From Anaerobacillus alkalidiazotrophicus (GTDB taxonomy: Bacteria; Bacillota; Bacilli; Bacillales_H; Anaerobacillaceae): a stretch of DNA of 64,000 nucleotides. The position numbers and the translations under genes are program-made. Where the stretch lies: assembly GCF_001866055.1 (NCBI RefSeq), contig NZ_MLQS01000001.1, forward strand, positions 1,414,630 through 1,478,629, in the 5' to 3' direction. The notes beneath the pieces were generated by a model, which was not told the DNA's origin, ran no database searches, and worked only from the letters and a program-made list of their open reading frames with translations. This document shows positions 35,504-45,291 of this stretch, piece by piece. Numbering within the stretch: position 1 is the stretch's first letter; each line of letters starts with the position of its first letter.

Positions 35504-36502
35504 TTGAAAAATATATTAGTAACTGGCGCGGATGGCTTTATTGGCTCCCATCTAACTGAAGAACTAATTCGTCAAGGTTATAATGTTAAACCTTTTGTCT
35601 ATTATAATTCTTTTAACTCATGGGGATGGTTAGACCATGCTCCAAATGAAATAAAACAAAATCTAGATGTTTTTACAGGTGATATACGGGATCCTTATGG
35701 AGTTAAAACAGCAATGAAGGGTTGTGATACAGTTCTTCATTTAGCGGCTTTAATTGCAATTCCTTACTCTTATCATTCACCTGATACCTATGTTGATACA
35801 AATATTAAAGGAACGCTTAACATTTTACAGGCGGCACGCGAACTTGGAATTGAAAAACTTGTTCATACATCGACTAGTGAGGTATACGGTACAGCGCAAT
35901 TTGTCCCAATAACTGAACAACATCCATTACAAGGACAATCACCATATTCAGCTTCAAAAATTGGAGCAGATCAAATGGCAATTTCCTTTTACAACTCCTT
36001 TGATTTACCTGTTTCAATCATTCGTCCTTTTAATACTTATGGTCCTAGGCAATCTGCTAGAGCTGTTATTCCAACAATTATCTCTCAAATAGCAGCTGGC
36101 AAAAGAAGAATAAAATTAGGAGCAATACATCCAACACGTGATTTTAACTATATAAAAGATACGGTAACTGGATTTATTTCTATAGCGGAATCTCCGAAAT
36201 CAATTGGTGAAGTAATTAATGTCGGTAGTAACTTTGAGGTATCAATAGGTGAAACTGTTCAAATAATAGCAGAAGCTATGGGAGTGGAAGTTGAAATTGA
36301 AACGGATGACATTAGAATTAGACCTGAAAAAAGTGAAGTTGAACGTCTATGGGCGGATAATTCAAAAGCTAAAAAGTTATTAAATTGGGAAACGAGTTAT
36401 AGTGGTAGAGACGGATTTAAGAGGGGATTGAAAGAAACAGCAGAATGGTTTACCAATCCTGAAAACTTAAAAGGATACAAGGCGGATGTGTATAATATAT
36501 GA
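35504..36502 (+). CDS. legB: NAD-dependent 4,6-dehydratase (LegB-like)
   Basis: 332 residues from TTG 35504, ten bases after AAAAGGG; TTG 35495 is too close to that site. Rossmann motif GADGFIGSHL, active-site STSEVYGT and YSASK catalytic pair, and the SDR-type RPFNTYGPRQ and TRDFNYIKD blocks are present. By family and order, it converts NDP-GlcNAc to the 4-keto-6-deoxy sugar, the first step toward legionaminic acid. The end overlaps the aminotransferase gene by 4 bp. Confidence 0.88.
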   Translation: MKNILVTGADGFIGSHLTEELIRQGYNVKPFVYYNSFNSWGWLDHAPNEIKQNLDVFTGDIRDPYGVKTAMKGCDTVLHLAALIAIPYSYHSPDTYVDTNIKGTLNILQAARELGIEKLVHTSTSEVYGTAQFVPITEQHPLQGQSPYSASKIGADQMAISFYNSFDLPVSIIRPFNTYGPRQSARAVIPTIISQIAAGKRRIKLGAIHPTRDFNYIKDTVTGFISIAESPKSIGEVINVGSNFEVSIGETVQIIAEAMGVEVEIETDDIRIRPEKSEVERLWADNSKAKKLLNWETSYSGRDGFKRGLKETAEWFTNPENLKGYKADVYNI

Positions 36503-37662
36503 TTTTAGAGCAGCAAATCCTAAAAACACTACAATCAGTATTGCCTACCAGTGAATTTACTCCATTACATGAGCCTACATTTCAAGGAAATGAGTGGAAT
36601 TATGTTAAAGATTGCCTTGATTCTACATTTGTATCTTCAGTTGGAAAGTATGTCGATCTATTTGAAGAAAGGCTTGCAGAATTTACGGGAGTAAAAAGAG
36701 CAGTAGCAGTTGTAAATGGAACAGCAGCATTACATATTGCTTTGAAAATTGTTGGCGTTGAAAAAGACGATGAGGTACTTATACCATCTCTTACTTTTGT
36801 AGCTACCGCTAATGCTGTTTCATATTCATCTGCTATACCTCATTTTGTTGATTCTGAAGAAAAAACATTAGGGTTAGATCCTTATAAATTAGATCTTTAT
36901 CTAAAAGAAATTGGCCAAGTCACTTCTGATGGGTGTATTAATAAGCTTACGGGTCGAAGAATTAAAGCAGTTGTTCCAATGCATACCTTTGGTCACCCTG
37001 TTGATATTGATCCGTTACTTGAAGTTTGTAGGAAATACAAACTTGTATTAATTGAAGATGCTGCAGAATCGCTAGGATCTTATTATAAAGGGAAACATAC
37101 AGGAAGCTTTGGTAAAGTTGCAGCATTAAGTTTTAATGGTAATAAAATAATCACTACAGGCGGTGGTGGAGCTATATTAACTAACGATGATAATCTTGCA
37201 AACTATGCGAAGCATCTTACAACTACTGCAAAGGTTCCTCATCAATGGGAATATATTCATGATGAAGTTGGATATAACTACAGAATGCCTAATTTAAATG
37301 CAGCTTTAGGATGTGCTCAACTTGAAGCATTACCTAAGTATATAAAAAGCAAACGGGAATTAGCTCAAAAATATAAAACGGCATTTAACACCGTTCAAGG
37401 GGTAAACTTTTTTCAGGAGCCTTCTTTTGCAAAAAGTAATTATTGGTTAAATGTTGTGGTTCTTTCAAGGGAATTGATTTTAAATAGAGAATCGATCCTG
37501 GAGGTATTAAATAATAACGGTATTATGTCAAGACCAGTTTGGATGCCATTGCATAAGCTTAGTATGTATAGTCAGTGTCCAAGAATGGATTTGGACGGTG
37601 TTGATGATCTTGAGAAAAGGATTATTAATATACCAAGTAGTTCTTTGTTGGGGGAGTTTTAA
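36499..37662 (+). CDS. legC: PLP-dependent sugar aminotransferase (LegC-like)
   Basis: 387 residues of the DegT/DnrJ/EryC1/StrS family. Signatures: FVSSVGKYVDLFEERLAEFTGVKRAVAVVNGTAALHIAL, EDAAESLGS, SFNGNKIITTGGGG with the PLP Lys, and YNYRMPNLNAALG. The long form with an internal DPYKLDLYLKEI segment is typical of LegC. It aminates the 4-keto sugar. Translationally coupled to legB; the next gene starts directly after its stop. Confidence 0.9.
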   Translation: MILEQQILKTLQSVLPTSEFTPLHEPTFQGNEWNYVKDCLDSTFVSSVGKYVDLFEERLAEFTGVKRAVAVVNGTAALHIALKIVGVEKDDEVLIPSLTFVATANAVSYSSAIPHFVDSEEKTLGLDPYKLDLYLKEIGQVTSDGCINKLTGRRIKAVVPMHTFGHPVDIDPLLEVCRKYKLVLIEDAAESLGSYYKGKHTGSFGKVAALSFNGNKIITTGGGGAILTNDDNLANYAKHLTTTAKVPHQWEYIHDEVGYNYRMPNLNAALGCAQLEALPKYIKSKRELAQKYKTAFNTVQGVNFFQEPSFAKSNYWLNVVVLSRELILNRESILEVLNNNGIMSRPVWMPLHKLSMYSQCPRMDLDGVDDLEKRIINIPSSSLLGEF

Positions 37663-38817
37663 ATGAATAAGAGTCGTGTTTGTGTTGTTACAGGTACAAG
37701 AGCGGATTATGGACTTTTATACTGGTTAATGAAGGGGATTCAAACAGATAAAGAACTTGAACTACAAATTATTGTAACAGGGATGCATTTATCACCAGAA
37801 TTTGGATTAACATACAAAATGATCGAAGAAGATGGATTTATAATAGATGAAAAGGTTGAAATGTTACTATCTAGTGATACAGCTGTTGGTATAGCTAAGT
37901 CTATTGGATTAGGAGTAATTGGCTTTGCGGATACGTTTGAAAGACTAAAACCAGATATTCTAGTTGTTTTAGGAGACAGATATGAAATTTTAGCTGCTGC
38001 ACAAGCTGCAATGGTAGCTAAAATTCCAATAGCGCATATTGCTGGTGGTGACACTACAGAGGGTGCATTTGATGAAGCAATCCGCCATAGCTTAACAAAA
38101 ATGTCTCATCTTCACTTTGTAACCAATGAAGCTTCACTAAAAAGGGTTAGACAATTAGGAGAAAATCCGAAATGCATTTTTAATGTGGGTAGTCCTGGGA
38201 TTGACTTTATAAATAAAATGAAAATAATGTCAAAAGAAAGCTTGGAGGATAGCTTAAAAATAAAACTACAGAAAAAAAATATTTTAGTTACATTTCATCC
38301 GTCTACTTTAGATAGGCTAACTCCTAAAGAACAAATAGGTGAAGTTTTAGATGCTATAGATTTGATTGATGAAAACATAGGGATTATCTTTACAAAACCA
38401 AATGCGGATAATGGTGGTCATACGATTATAGAAAAGATAGAATTATTTGCTAAAAGAAAAAGTAATGTAAATGTCTTTTCTTCCTTAGGACAAATAAGGT
38501 ATTTAAGTATGTTGAAATATGTCGATGTAGTTGTAGGGAACTCTTCAAGTGGCTTGTATGAGGTTCCGTCATTCAAAAAACCAACTGTTAATATTGGGGA
38601 CAGACAAAAAGGAAGATTGCAAGCTAGTTCTGTTATTGGTTGCGCTGTAAATAAAATAGCAATAGTAAAAGCAATTAATAAAGCATTTGCAATGGATTGC
38701 TCAAATACTGTAAATCCATACGGTAATGGGAAAAGTTCTGAAAAGATGATAAGTGTACTTAAAGAATTAAAAGATTACACAGACCTCTTACAAAAACATT
38801 TTTTTGAGGTGAAGTAA
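37663..38817 (+). CDS. legG: Hydrolysing NDP-sugar 2-epimerase (LegG/NeuC-like)
   Basis: 384 residues. VVTGTRADYGLLYWLMKGI at the N-terminus, VVLGDRYEILAAAQAAM, IAHIAGGDTTEGAFDEAIRHSLTKMSHLHFVTNE, and TFHPSTL are NeuC/LegG signatures. It removes the nucleotide and epimerises C2, giving the 6-deoxy mannosamine-type precursor. The neighbours show that the product is legionaminic rather than sialic acid. Confidence 0.9.
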   Translation: MNKSRVCVVTGTRADYGLLYWLMKGIQTDKELELQIIVTGMHLSPEFGLTYKMIEEDGFIIDEKVEMLLSSDTAVGIAKSIGLGVIGFADTFERLKPDILVVLGDRYEILAAAQAAMVAKIPIAHIAGGDTTEGAFDEAIRHSLTKMSHLHFVTNEASLKRVRQLGENPKCIFNVGSPGIDFINKMKIMSKESLEDSLKIKLQKKNILVTFHPSTLDRLTPKEQIGEVLDAIDLIDENIGIIFTKPNADNGGHTIIEKIELFAKRKSNVNVFSSLGQIRYLSMLKYVDVVVGNSSSGLYEVPSFKKPTVNIGDRQKGRLQASSVIGCAVNKIAIVKAINKAFAMDCSNTVNPYGNGKSSEKMISVLKELKDYTDLLQKHFFEVK

Positions 38818-38819
38818 AT

Positions 38820-39896
38820 ATGATTAATAAGACTTATATAATTGCTGAAGCAGGTGTAAATCATAATGGTTCAATTGAGTTGGCTAAGCAATTAATAGAT
38901 ATTGCCAAAGATTCAGGAGCAGATGCCATTAAATTTCAAACCTTTAAGGCGGAAAACCTAGTTAGTAAAAATACGCCAAAAGCTGATTATCAAAAAAGGC
39001 AAACTGGTGAGGCTGAATCACAATATGAAATGCTTAAAAAATTGGAATTGGGTATAGATGAACACAAAGTATTAACAAATTATTGTCGAGAGAAAAGTAT
39101 TGAGTTTTTATCAACCCCTTTTGACTATGAAAGTTTAGATTTACTCGTAAATGATTTTCATATTTCAAAGCTAAAAGTCCCTTCAGGGGAAATTACAAAT
39201 GCTCCGTTACTGTTAAAAATGGCACGTACTGATAAACCGATTATTTTATCGACAGGGATGAGTACTCTTGGAGATATTGAAAATGCATTATCTATTATTT
39301 CGTTTGGTTATTTAAATAAAAATGGTACTCCTACTTTTGAAACATTAAGACAAGCCTTTTATTCTGAAGAAGGTCAAATGGTTATTAAAGAGAAAGTGAT
39401 CCTACTTCATTGCACTACCGAATATCCAACACCTTTTGAAGATGTGAATTTACTAGCATTAACTACATTAAAGACATCATTTGGGCTCCAAGTAGGTTTA
39501 TCTGATCACACGATGGGTATATCGGTGCCAATTGCAGCAGTCGCTATAGGTGCAGTCGTCGTTGAAAAGCACGTTACTGTTGATCGGACATTACCAGGAC
39601 CAGACCATAAAGCATCTCTTGAACCTAATGAATTAAAAGAGATGGTTAAATCAATTCGAGAAGTTGAACAGGCTATAGGATCTCCTATTAAAAAGCCAGC
39701 ACCTTCTGAATTAAAAAATATGAACGTAGCGAGAAAAAGTATTGTTGCTAATTGTAATATTTCTGGAGGAGAGGCTTTTAATGAAAAGAATATTACAGTC
39801 AAAAGGCCAGGTAATGGAATTTCACCAATATATTATTGGGAAATGCTAGGTAAAAAAGCTACAAGAAACTTTAAGAAAGATGAAGAGATTAATTAA
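38820..39896 (+). CDS. legI: Legionaminic acid synthase (LegI/NeuB-like)
   Basis: 358 residues. The NeuB barrel (IIAEAGVNHNGSIELAKQLIDIAKDSGADAIKFQTFKAENLVSK, KVPSGEITNAPLL, ILSTGMSTLGDIENAL, HCTTEYPTPFEDVNL, GLSDHTMG) is followed by an antifreeze-like SAF domain (ARKSIVANCNISGGEAFNEKNITVKRPGNGISP). It condenses phosphoenolpyruvate with the diacetamido sugar. It follows legG after two bases. Confidence 0.92.
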   Translation: MINKTYIIAEAGVNHNGSIELAKQLIDIAKDSGADAIKFQTFKAENLVSKNTPKADYQKRQTGEAESQYEMLKKLELGIDEHKVLTNYCREKSIEFLSTPFDYESLDLLVNDFHISKLKVPSGEITNAPLLLKMARTDKPIILSTGMSTLGDIENALSIISFGYLNKNGTPTFETLRQAFYSEEGQMVIKEKVILLHCTTEYPTPFEDVNLLALTTLKTSFGLQVGLSDHTMGISVPIAAVAIGAVVVEKHVTVDRTLPGPDHKASLEPNELKEMVKSIREVEQAIGSPIKKPAPSELKNMNVARKSIVANCNISGGEAFNEKNITVKRPGNGISPIYYWEMLGKKATRNFKKDEEIN

Positions 39897-39897
39897 T

Positions 39898-40530
39898 ATG
39901 TCTAAACCAGTTATTATTATTGGTGGTGGTGGGCATTCAAAGGTTCTTCAGGACATATTAAAACTTATTAATAGAGAAATAATTGGTATCACAGAACAGT
40001 CCTATGAAAAAGAAGAGAGTAATGGTATTAAAATAATAGGAAATGATGAATTAATTTTTAAATATAAAGCTAGCGAAATAGAATTAGTAAATGCGATTGG
40101 GTCTATTCCATTTACTAATAAAAGAAAACTGATTTTTACCAAATTTAAAGAAAATGGTTATAGTTTTGCTACTATAATTCATCCTTCATCTATAATTGCA
40201 TCTGATACTGAGTTTGAAGAAGGAGTTCAGATAATGGCTGGTGTTATTGTGCAGCCAGGGACAAAAGTTGGATATAATACAATATTAAACACTAAATCAT
40301 CTATTGATCATGATTGTAAAATTGGATCCCACACTCATATAGCACCAGGAGTTACCTTATCTGGGAATGTCACAATCGAAGAAGATGTCCATGTTGGTAC
40401 AAGTGCCTGTATTATTCAAGGTGTAACAATTGGAAGAGGTACGACAATTGGAGCAGGTTCAGTTGTTTTAAAAAGTATAAGTAAGAATTCAAAAGTAGTA
40501 GGAAATCCTGCTCGGGAGGTACGCAAATGA
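39898..40530 (+). CDS. legH: Sugar O/N-acyltransferase (LegH/PglD/NeuD-like)
   Basis: 210 residues from ATG 39898, two bases after the legI stop; an ATG at 39880 would overlap legI. The PglD N-terminal nucleotide-binding motif IIIGGGGHSKVLQDIL is followed by left-handed beta-helix hexapeptides (GVIVQPGTKVGYN...IDHDCKIGSHTHIAPGVTLSGNVTIEEDVHVGTSACIIQGVTIGRG). The catalytic His is expected in IDHD. It would acetylate the 4-amino group made by LegC using acetyl-CoA. Confidence 0.86.
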   Translation: MSKPVIIIGGGGHSKVLQDILKLINREIIGITEQSYEKEESNGIKIIGNDELIFKYKASEIELVNAIGSIPFTNKRKLIFTKFKENGYSFATIIHPSSIIASDTEFEEGVQIMAGVIVQPGTKVGYNTILNTKSSIDHDCKIGSHTHIAPGVTLSGNVTIEEDVHVGTSACIIQGVTIGRGTTIGAGSVVLKSISKNSKVVGNPAREVRK

Positions 40531-41576
40531 AGAACTGGCAACAAATATTAATACCGCCTGAAACTACAATTATTGAAACTTTAAAAGTAATAGATCAAAG
40601 TGCAATGCAAATCGCACTAGTAGTTGATCATAAAAATAAGTTACTTGGAACAGTTACTGATGGTGATGTAAGAAGAGGAATTTTAAATAAGGTAAATTTA
40701 GATGAGACAATTGATAAGATAATGAATAAAACTCCTTTTAAAGCTTCAACTAGTGATACATCTCTTCAAATAACAGCCCTTATGACAACAAATAGTTTAA
40801 AGCAAGTTCCGATAGTCGATCATCAGGGTACTATTGTCGATTTGAAGACTTTCCAAGAATATTTCATTCATAATAAAAAAGAAAATCCGGTAGTTTTAAT
40901 GGCTGGTGGACTCGGAACAAGGCTTCAACCCTTGACTAAGGATACTCCAAAGCCATTATTAAAAGTTGGTGATAAACCTATCTTAGAAACTATCCTAGAA
41001 ACATTTATTGAATATAATTTCTGTAATTTCTACATTTCAGTAAATTATAAATCAGAATTAATCAAAAACTATTTTGGTGACGGGTCAAAATGGGGAGTTT
41101 CAATTAATTATATTGATGAAACAAAAAAACTAGGTACTGCGGGTGCGTTATCTTTATTAAAAACAAACTCCACATTACCGTTTATAGTGATGAACGGAGA
41201 TTTATTAACTAAAGTTAATTTTGAACAACTACTAGAATTTCATCAGGAACATGATTCAATAGCTACAATGTGTGTAAGAGAATACCATCACCAAGTGCCA
41301 TATGGAGTTATTCAGTGTGATAATCATGTGTTAACTGCAATTGAAGAAAAACCGACGCAAAGGTTTTTTGTGAATGCTGGAATATACGTTTTAAATCAAA
41401 GCATTTTATCATTAATACCCCATAACGAATTTTATGATATGCCTATTCTTTTTCAAAAAGTAATAGATTCTAATCAAAATACAAGTGTTTTTCCTATTAG
41501 AGAATATTGGTTGGATATAGGGAGAATGAGCGATTTTGAAAAAGCAAATATTGAGTTTTCGGAGGTATTCAAATGA
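40527..41576 (+). CDS. ptmE: CBS-domain nucleotidyltransferase (PtmE-like)
   Basis: 349 residues. An N-terminal CBS pair (about 1-115: ALVVDHKNKLLGTVTDGDVRRGIL and VPIVDHQGTIVDL) precedes the nucleotidyltransferase domain (VLMAGGLGTRLQPLTKDTPKPLLKVGDKPILE, MNGDLL). In Campylobacter, PtmE makes GDP-glucosamine that starts legionaminic acid synthesis; the same role is likely here. Overlaps of 4 bp at both ends indicate tight co-translation. Confidence 0.85.
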   Translation: MKNWQQILIPPETTIIETLKVIDQSAMQIALVVDHKNKLLGTVTDGDVRRGILNKVNLDETIDKIMNKTPFKASTSDTSLQITALMTTNSLKQVPIVDHQGTIVDLKTFQEYFIHNKKENPVVLMAGGLGTRLQPLTKDTPKPLLKVGDKPILETILETFIEYNFCNFYISVNYKSELIKNYFGDGSKWGVSINYIDETKKLGTAGALSLLKTNSTLPFIVMNGDLLTKVNFEQLLEFHQEHDSIATMCVREYHHQVPYGVIQCDNHVLTAIEEKPTQRFFVNAGIYVLNQSILSLIPHNEFYDMPILFQKVIDSNQNTSVFPIREYWLDIGRMSDFEKANIEFSEVFK

Positions 41577-42289
41577 TAAATGCCCTATCTGTATTAGCAA
41601 TAATACCAGCTCGTGGTGGTTCAAAAGGAGTTCCTAGAAAAAATATTAAAAATTTAGCAGGGAAACCATTAATTGGTTGGACAATAGATGAAGCAAAAAA
41701 ATCTAAATTTATAGATAAAATAGTATTAAGTTCAGATGACCAGGAAATTATTTCGATTGCAGAACAACTTGGTTGCTATGTACCATTTATTCGTCCAAAA
41801 GAATTATCTAGTGATGATACACCGGGGATTGAACCAGTCTTACATGCGATCGAAAAGTTACCTGAATATGATGTTGTAGTATTATTACAACCAACATCTC
41901 CACTAAGGTTAGCTGCCGATATTGATCAGTGCATAATTGAGTATATAGGAAATGACTGTAATGCATGTGTATCAGTTACAGAAGTTGATAAAACACCATA
42001 TTGGATGTACAAAGTAAACCAAAAAGGGTCATTGGAGCCACTTTTAGAAAATAGAAGCGTGTTACGACGACAAGATGCTCCTAAATTTTATTCATTAAAT
42101 GGTGCTATATATGTGTCTAGTAAAGAAAATATAAAAGCAGAAAGAACATTTTTAACGGATAAAACAAGGGCATATATTATGCCTAAAGAACGCTCTTTTG
42201 ATATTGACACCCAAGAAGATTTTTTATTATGTGAAATGATTTTAAAAAAAGCTTGTCATAGTAAAAGCCTACCAGTTGATATTATCTAA
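41573..42289 (+). CDS. legF: CMP-legionaminic acid synthetase (LegF/NeuA-like)
   Basis: 238 residues. Signatures: IIPARGGSKGVPRKNIKNLAGKPLIGWTIDEA, VLLQPTSPLR, RRQDAPKFYSLNGAIYVS and FDIDTQEDF. It activates the nonulosonic acid with CTP, giving the CMP donor for Maf transferases. It is the last gene of the island, overlapping ptmE by 4 bp. Confidence 0.9.
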   Translation: MINALSVLAIIPARGGSKGVPRKNIKNLAGKPLIGWTIDEAKKSKFIDKIVLSSDDQEIISIAEQLGCYVPFIRPKELSSDDTPGIEPVLHAIEKLPEYDVVVLLQPTSPLRLAADIDQCIIEYIGNDCNACVSVTEVDKTPYWMYKVNQKGSLEPLLENRSVLRRQDAPKFYSLNGAIYVSSKENIKAERTFLTDKTRAYIMPKERSFDIDTQEDFLLCEMILKKACHSKSLPVDII

Positions 42290-42370
42290 TAAAATTTATC
42301 TCTTAATTAAGTATTCTCCCTTTTCAAATTAAATGTAATGCAATGTTTCAGCCTTGTTTCAATTAATTCT

Positions 42371-42397
42371 TAAGATTAAATTAATCTCAACCGATAT
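42371..42397 (+). promoter_or_regulatory. Sigma-D-like promoter of flaG-fliD-fliS-fliT
   Basis: TAAG (42371-42374) and CCGATAT (42391-42397) are separated by 16 bases, as in the hag promoter, with one mismatch in the -35 box. It lies 34 bp before flaG. Confidence 0.78.
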
Positions 42398-42430
42398 AAT
42401 AAAAAAGAATAATTGAGAGGGGCTTATAAA

Positions 42431-42784
42431 ATGGAAATTGGGCGCTCGTATACATTTAGTTCAACTTCTATACAACAACCGAGAATGGAACTCACAAATC
42501 AATCAGATACTGAGCATTTGAAGGACAGGACCGAGGAAGTACCAAATATAAAAAAAGCTGACGTAACCGATGTGCAGAAAAAAATCGACGGTGTTAATCA
42601 ATTTTTAAAGTCTTCTAACACAAACCTTCAGTTTAATTTGCATGAAGGTTTAAAAGAGTACTATATTACGATCGTTGACGAAGACACAAAGGAAGTAATT
42701 AAAGAACTCCCACCAAAGAAACTACTAGATTTTTATGCGGCAATGGTTGAATCAATAGGTCTCTTTATCGACAAAAAGATTTAA
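42431..42784 (+). CDS. flaG: FlaG family flagellar protein
   Basis: 117 residues from ATG 42431 after GAGAGGGGCTTATAAA. The C-terminal FlaG domain is clear (VDGVNQFLKSSNTNLQFNLHEGLKEYYITIVDEDTKEVIKELPPKKLLDFYAAMVE). FlaG influences filament length; corresponds to yvyC of B. subtilis. First gene of the cap/chaperone operon. Confidence 0.9.
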   Translation: MEIGRSYTFSSTSIQQPRMELTNQSDTEHLKDRTEEVPNIKKADVTDVQKKIDGVNQFLKSSNTNLQFNLHEGLKEYYITIVDEDTKEVIKELPPKKLLDFYAAMVESIGLFIDKKI

Positions 42785-42798
42785 AGGTGGTGCTATAA

Positions 42799-44298
42799 AT
42801 GAGAATTGGTGGTATTGCAAGTGGAATCGATACGGAAACAATTATTCGTGATTTAATGAGGGTAGAACGTTTGCCACTTGATCGCTTTTTTCAACGCAAA
42901 CAAACACTTGAGTGGCAGAGAGATGCTCAACGTGAAATGAATTTACTATTAAAGAATTTAGACGATTCTGCAACAGGAATTCGACTGCGTTCATCGTTAA
43001 ATACAAGACAAACATCGGTTTCAGATAGTAGTATACTAACGGCAACGGCTAATGCTTCTGTAAGAAATGGTACTTATGATTTTAATGTAACTAGTATAGC
43101 AAAGACAGAGAAACATATGAGTCAGAATAACATTGTTACTGATACTGCTGAGAAACTTAATTTAACAACATCTTTTAAATCTCAAATAGCAGTTTCTGAT
43201 AATGCATTTGAAATTAATGGGGAAAGTTTCACAGTAGATGATAAGTCATTAAATGACATTCTTAAAGAGATTAATACAAGGGAAGGTTTAGAAGTTCGTG
43301 CACATTATGATTCGGTCTTTGATAGAGTTGTCATTGAGACAACCAAAACGGGCATTCATAAGACGGATGGAACTTTGGAAATAGAGCTAAGTGGTGAATT
43401 CTTCTCTAAAATAAACATTAATGATGTAAATAATCCATTTCAAAATGCAGCTAATGCTGAATTTACTTATAAGGACAATGCAACTGCTCTTACTACAGAT
43501 CCGATTATTTCAAAGGGAAATAGAAATACAGTTGGAGGAATAACTGTAAATTTACAAAATACAGGGACGACAACTGTTACTGTAACTAGCAATACAGATG
43601 ACGCTTTTGATAAAATTAAAAGTTTTGTAGATAAATATAATGAGTCGATTGATATTATACAAGGTAAACTTAATGAGCCAACCCATCGTGGTTTTCCACC
43701 TTTAACAGATGAACAAAGAAATGAATTGTCAGAAAGGGAAGCGGAGTTATGGGATGAAAAGGCAAAAAGTGGGCTGTTACGTAGGGATCAAAACTTAGCA
43801 AGTACTCTTAATCGAATGCGTTCTGATTTATACACGCCCGTTTCTACTTCAGGGCAATTTAACCAATTAGCACAAATCGGTATTACAACAACGAGTAACT
43901 TTCGAGATGGTGGGAAATTAGAAATTGATGAAACGAAACTCCGTGCTGCCTTAGCAGATGATCCTGATTCAGTTCATCAATTACTAAATAATGTCGCTGA
44001 AAGTGGTGCAACTAGTCAAGAAAAGTATGAGCAAACTGGTTTAGTTGGTCGATTAAGATCCTCAATTAGTAACTCAATCAGAAATATCGTTTCACGTGCA
44101 GGTAACGAAAACCGTACTGAACAACAGTTTACCATTGGTAGAGAAATGGTTAATGTAGATCAGCAAATAGACCGTTATCAAAGACGGTTAGCGGATATAG
44201 AAAATCGTTATTGGGCCCAATTTACAGCTATGGAGAAAGCGATGAATCAAGCGAATGCTCAAGGGATGGCCTTTTTGCAACAATTGGGAGGATTCTAA
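42799..44298 (+). CDS. fliD: Flagellar filament capping protein FliD
   Basis: 499 residues. The N-terminal FliD_N begins RIGGIASGIDTETIIRDLMRVERLPLDR, with FliD_C including DKIKSFVDKYNESIDII and a C-terminal coiled region (VDQQIDRYQRRLADIENRYWAQFTAMEKAMNQANAQGMAFLQQL). It forms the pentameric-type cap that helps flagellin fold at the tip. Good AAAGGTGGTG site, 14 bp after flaG. Confidence 0.95.
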   Translation: MRIGGIASGIDTETIIRDLMRVERLPLDRFFQRKQTLEWQRDAQREMNLLLKNLDDSATGIRLRSSLNTRQTSVSDSSILTATANASVRNGTYDFNVTSIAKTEKHMSQNNIVTDTAEKLNLTTSFKSQIAVSDNAFEINGESFTVDDKSLNDILKEINTREGLEVRAHYDSVFDRVVIETTKTGIHKTDGTLEIELSGEFFSKININDVNNPFQNAANAEFTYKDNATALTTDPIISKGNRNTVGGITVNLQNTGTTTVTVTSNTDDAFDKIKSFVDKYNESIDIIQGKLNEPTHRGFPPLTDEQRNELSEREAELWDEKAKSGLLRRDQNLASTLNRMRSDLYTPVSTSGQFNQLAQIGITTTSNFRDGGKLEIDETKLRAALADDPDSVHQLLNNVAESGATSQEKYEQTGLVGRLRSSISNSIRNIVSRAGNENRTEQQFTIGREMVNVDQQIDRYQRRLADIENRYWAQFTAMEKAMNQANAQGMAFLQQLGGF

Positions 44299-44321
44299 AC
44301 AGTTGAAAGGATGTTTTAATA

Positions 44322-44720
44322 GTGATACAAACAGCTAATCAAGCATATCAAAAAAATAAATTTGATACGGCGTCACCGGGTGAATTAACATTAATGCTTT
44401 ATAACGGTTGTTTAAAGTTTATTAAACTATCAAAAGAAGCAATTAGTAATAATCAAGTAGAAACAAGGAATGTTAATTTGATAAAGGCACAAAATGTTAT
44501 TCGTGAATTAATGGTGACCTTAAAAGTTGAAACAGAAGTTGGAAAAAACATGTTACAGATGTATGACTATATTTTACATCATTTAACTGAAGCTAATATT
44601 AATAATGATATAAAGGCATTAGAAGAAGCGGAGCAATATGTCATTCAATTTCGTGATACATGGAAAGAAGTCATCATGATTAACCGTAAAAGACAACATG
44701 GTGGTGGAGGACGTGCTTGA
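44322..44720 (+). CDS. fliS: Flagellin export chaperone FliS
   Basis: 132 residues, GTG start with GAAAGGATG before it. Typical ANQAYQKNKFDTASPGELTLMLYNGCLKFIKLSKEAI opening. FliS binds the flagellin C-terminus in the cytosol; it ends with a Gly-rich tail HGGGGRA. The fliT-like gene overlaps its 3' end. Confidence 0.94.
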   Translation: MIQTANQAYQKNKFDTASPGELTLMLYNGCLKFIKLSKEAISNNQVETRNVNLIKAQNVIRELMVTLKVETEVGKNMLQMYDYILHHLTEANINNDIKALEEAEQYVIQFRDTWKEVIMINRKRQHGGGGRA

Positions 44721-45066
44721 TCTATTAAATAAAATTGATCAAGTCAACATGATTCTTTTATCCCATTTAAATCTAGCTCTTCCAAAAGATGAAACGGATT
44801 ACTATATTCAGCAGTTGGAAAACTTACTTGCAACTCGTGAGGAACTAATAAAAGGTGTAAAAGAAGCTCAAACCGCTGAGGAAAAACATCTTGGAGATAA
44901 GATTATTAAGGATAATAAAAAAATAAATCAACTACTAGTTCAGAAAACCCAACAACTGAAGAGAGAAATTAACCTGTTTAATACAAAAAAGAAACATAAT
45001 CAACGATATGAAAATCCTTATCAAGATACATCAGTGGATGGAATTTTCATTGATAAGAAAAATTAA
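44698..45066 (+). CDS. fliT: FliT-like flagellar chaperone
   Basis: 122 residues if ATG 44698 is used; internal GTG codons at 44701, 44704 or 44713 are alternatives because GGTGGTGGAGG lies there. The chain is all-helical with no other motif; the C-terminal YENPYQDTSVDGIFIDKKN resembles Bacillus FliT ends. By position after fliS it is FliT, the likely FliD chaperone. The 23-bp overlap with fliS implies coupling. Confidence 0.78.
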   Translation: MVVEDVLDLLNKIDQVNMILLSHLNLALPKDETDYYIQQLENLLATREELIKGVKEAQTAEEKHLGDKIIKDNKKINQLLVQKTQQLKREINLFNTKKKHNQRYENPYQDTSVDGIFIDKKN

Positions 45067-45140
45067 TTCCTTCCCTATCAGCTTGTTAAGGTGGTTGGTC
45101 TACATCGATCAAAAAAAGTGGCTATCTTAAATTAATTTTT

Positions 45141-45168
45141 GGAGTAATCAATTATGGTTACTCTTTTT
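45141..45168 (+). terminator. Possible terminator of the flaG-fliT operon
   Basis: GGAGTAA and TTACTCT form a stem around a 10-base loop, followed by TTTTAA. Confidence 0.5.
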
Positions 45169-45291
45169 AATACTTCTCGAGAACAACCTAAACAATACAC
45201 CCGAAAACCTACAAGCAACTTAATCGTTATTCGTAACTTATCCATCAACTAATTATCATAATAGAACAGTCATTTAATATTACTATTGAGG

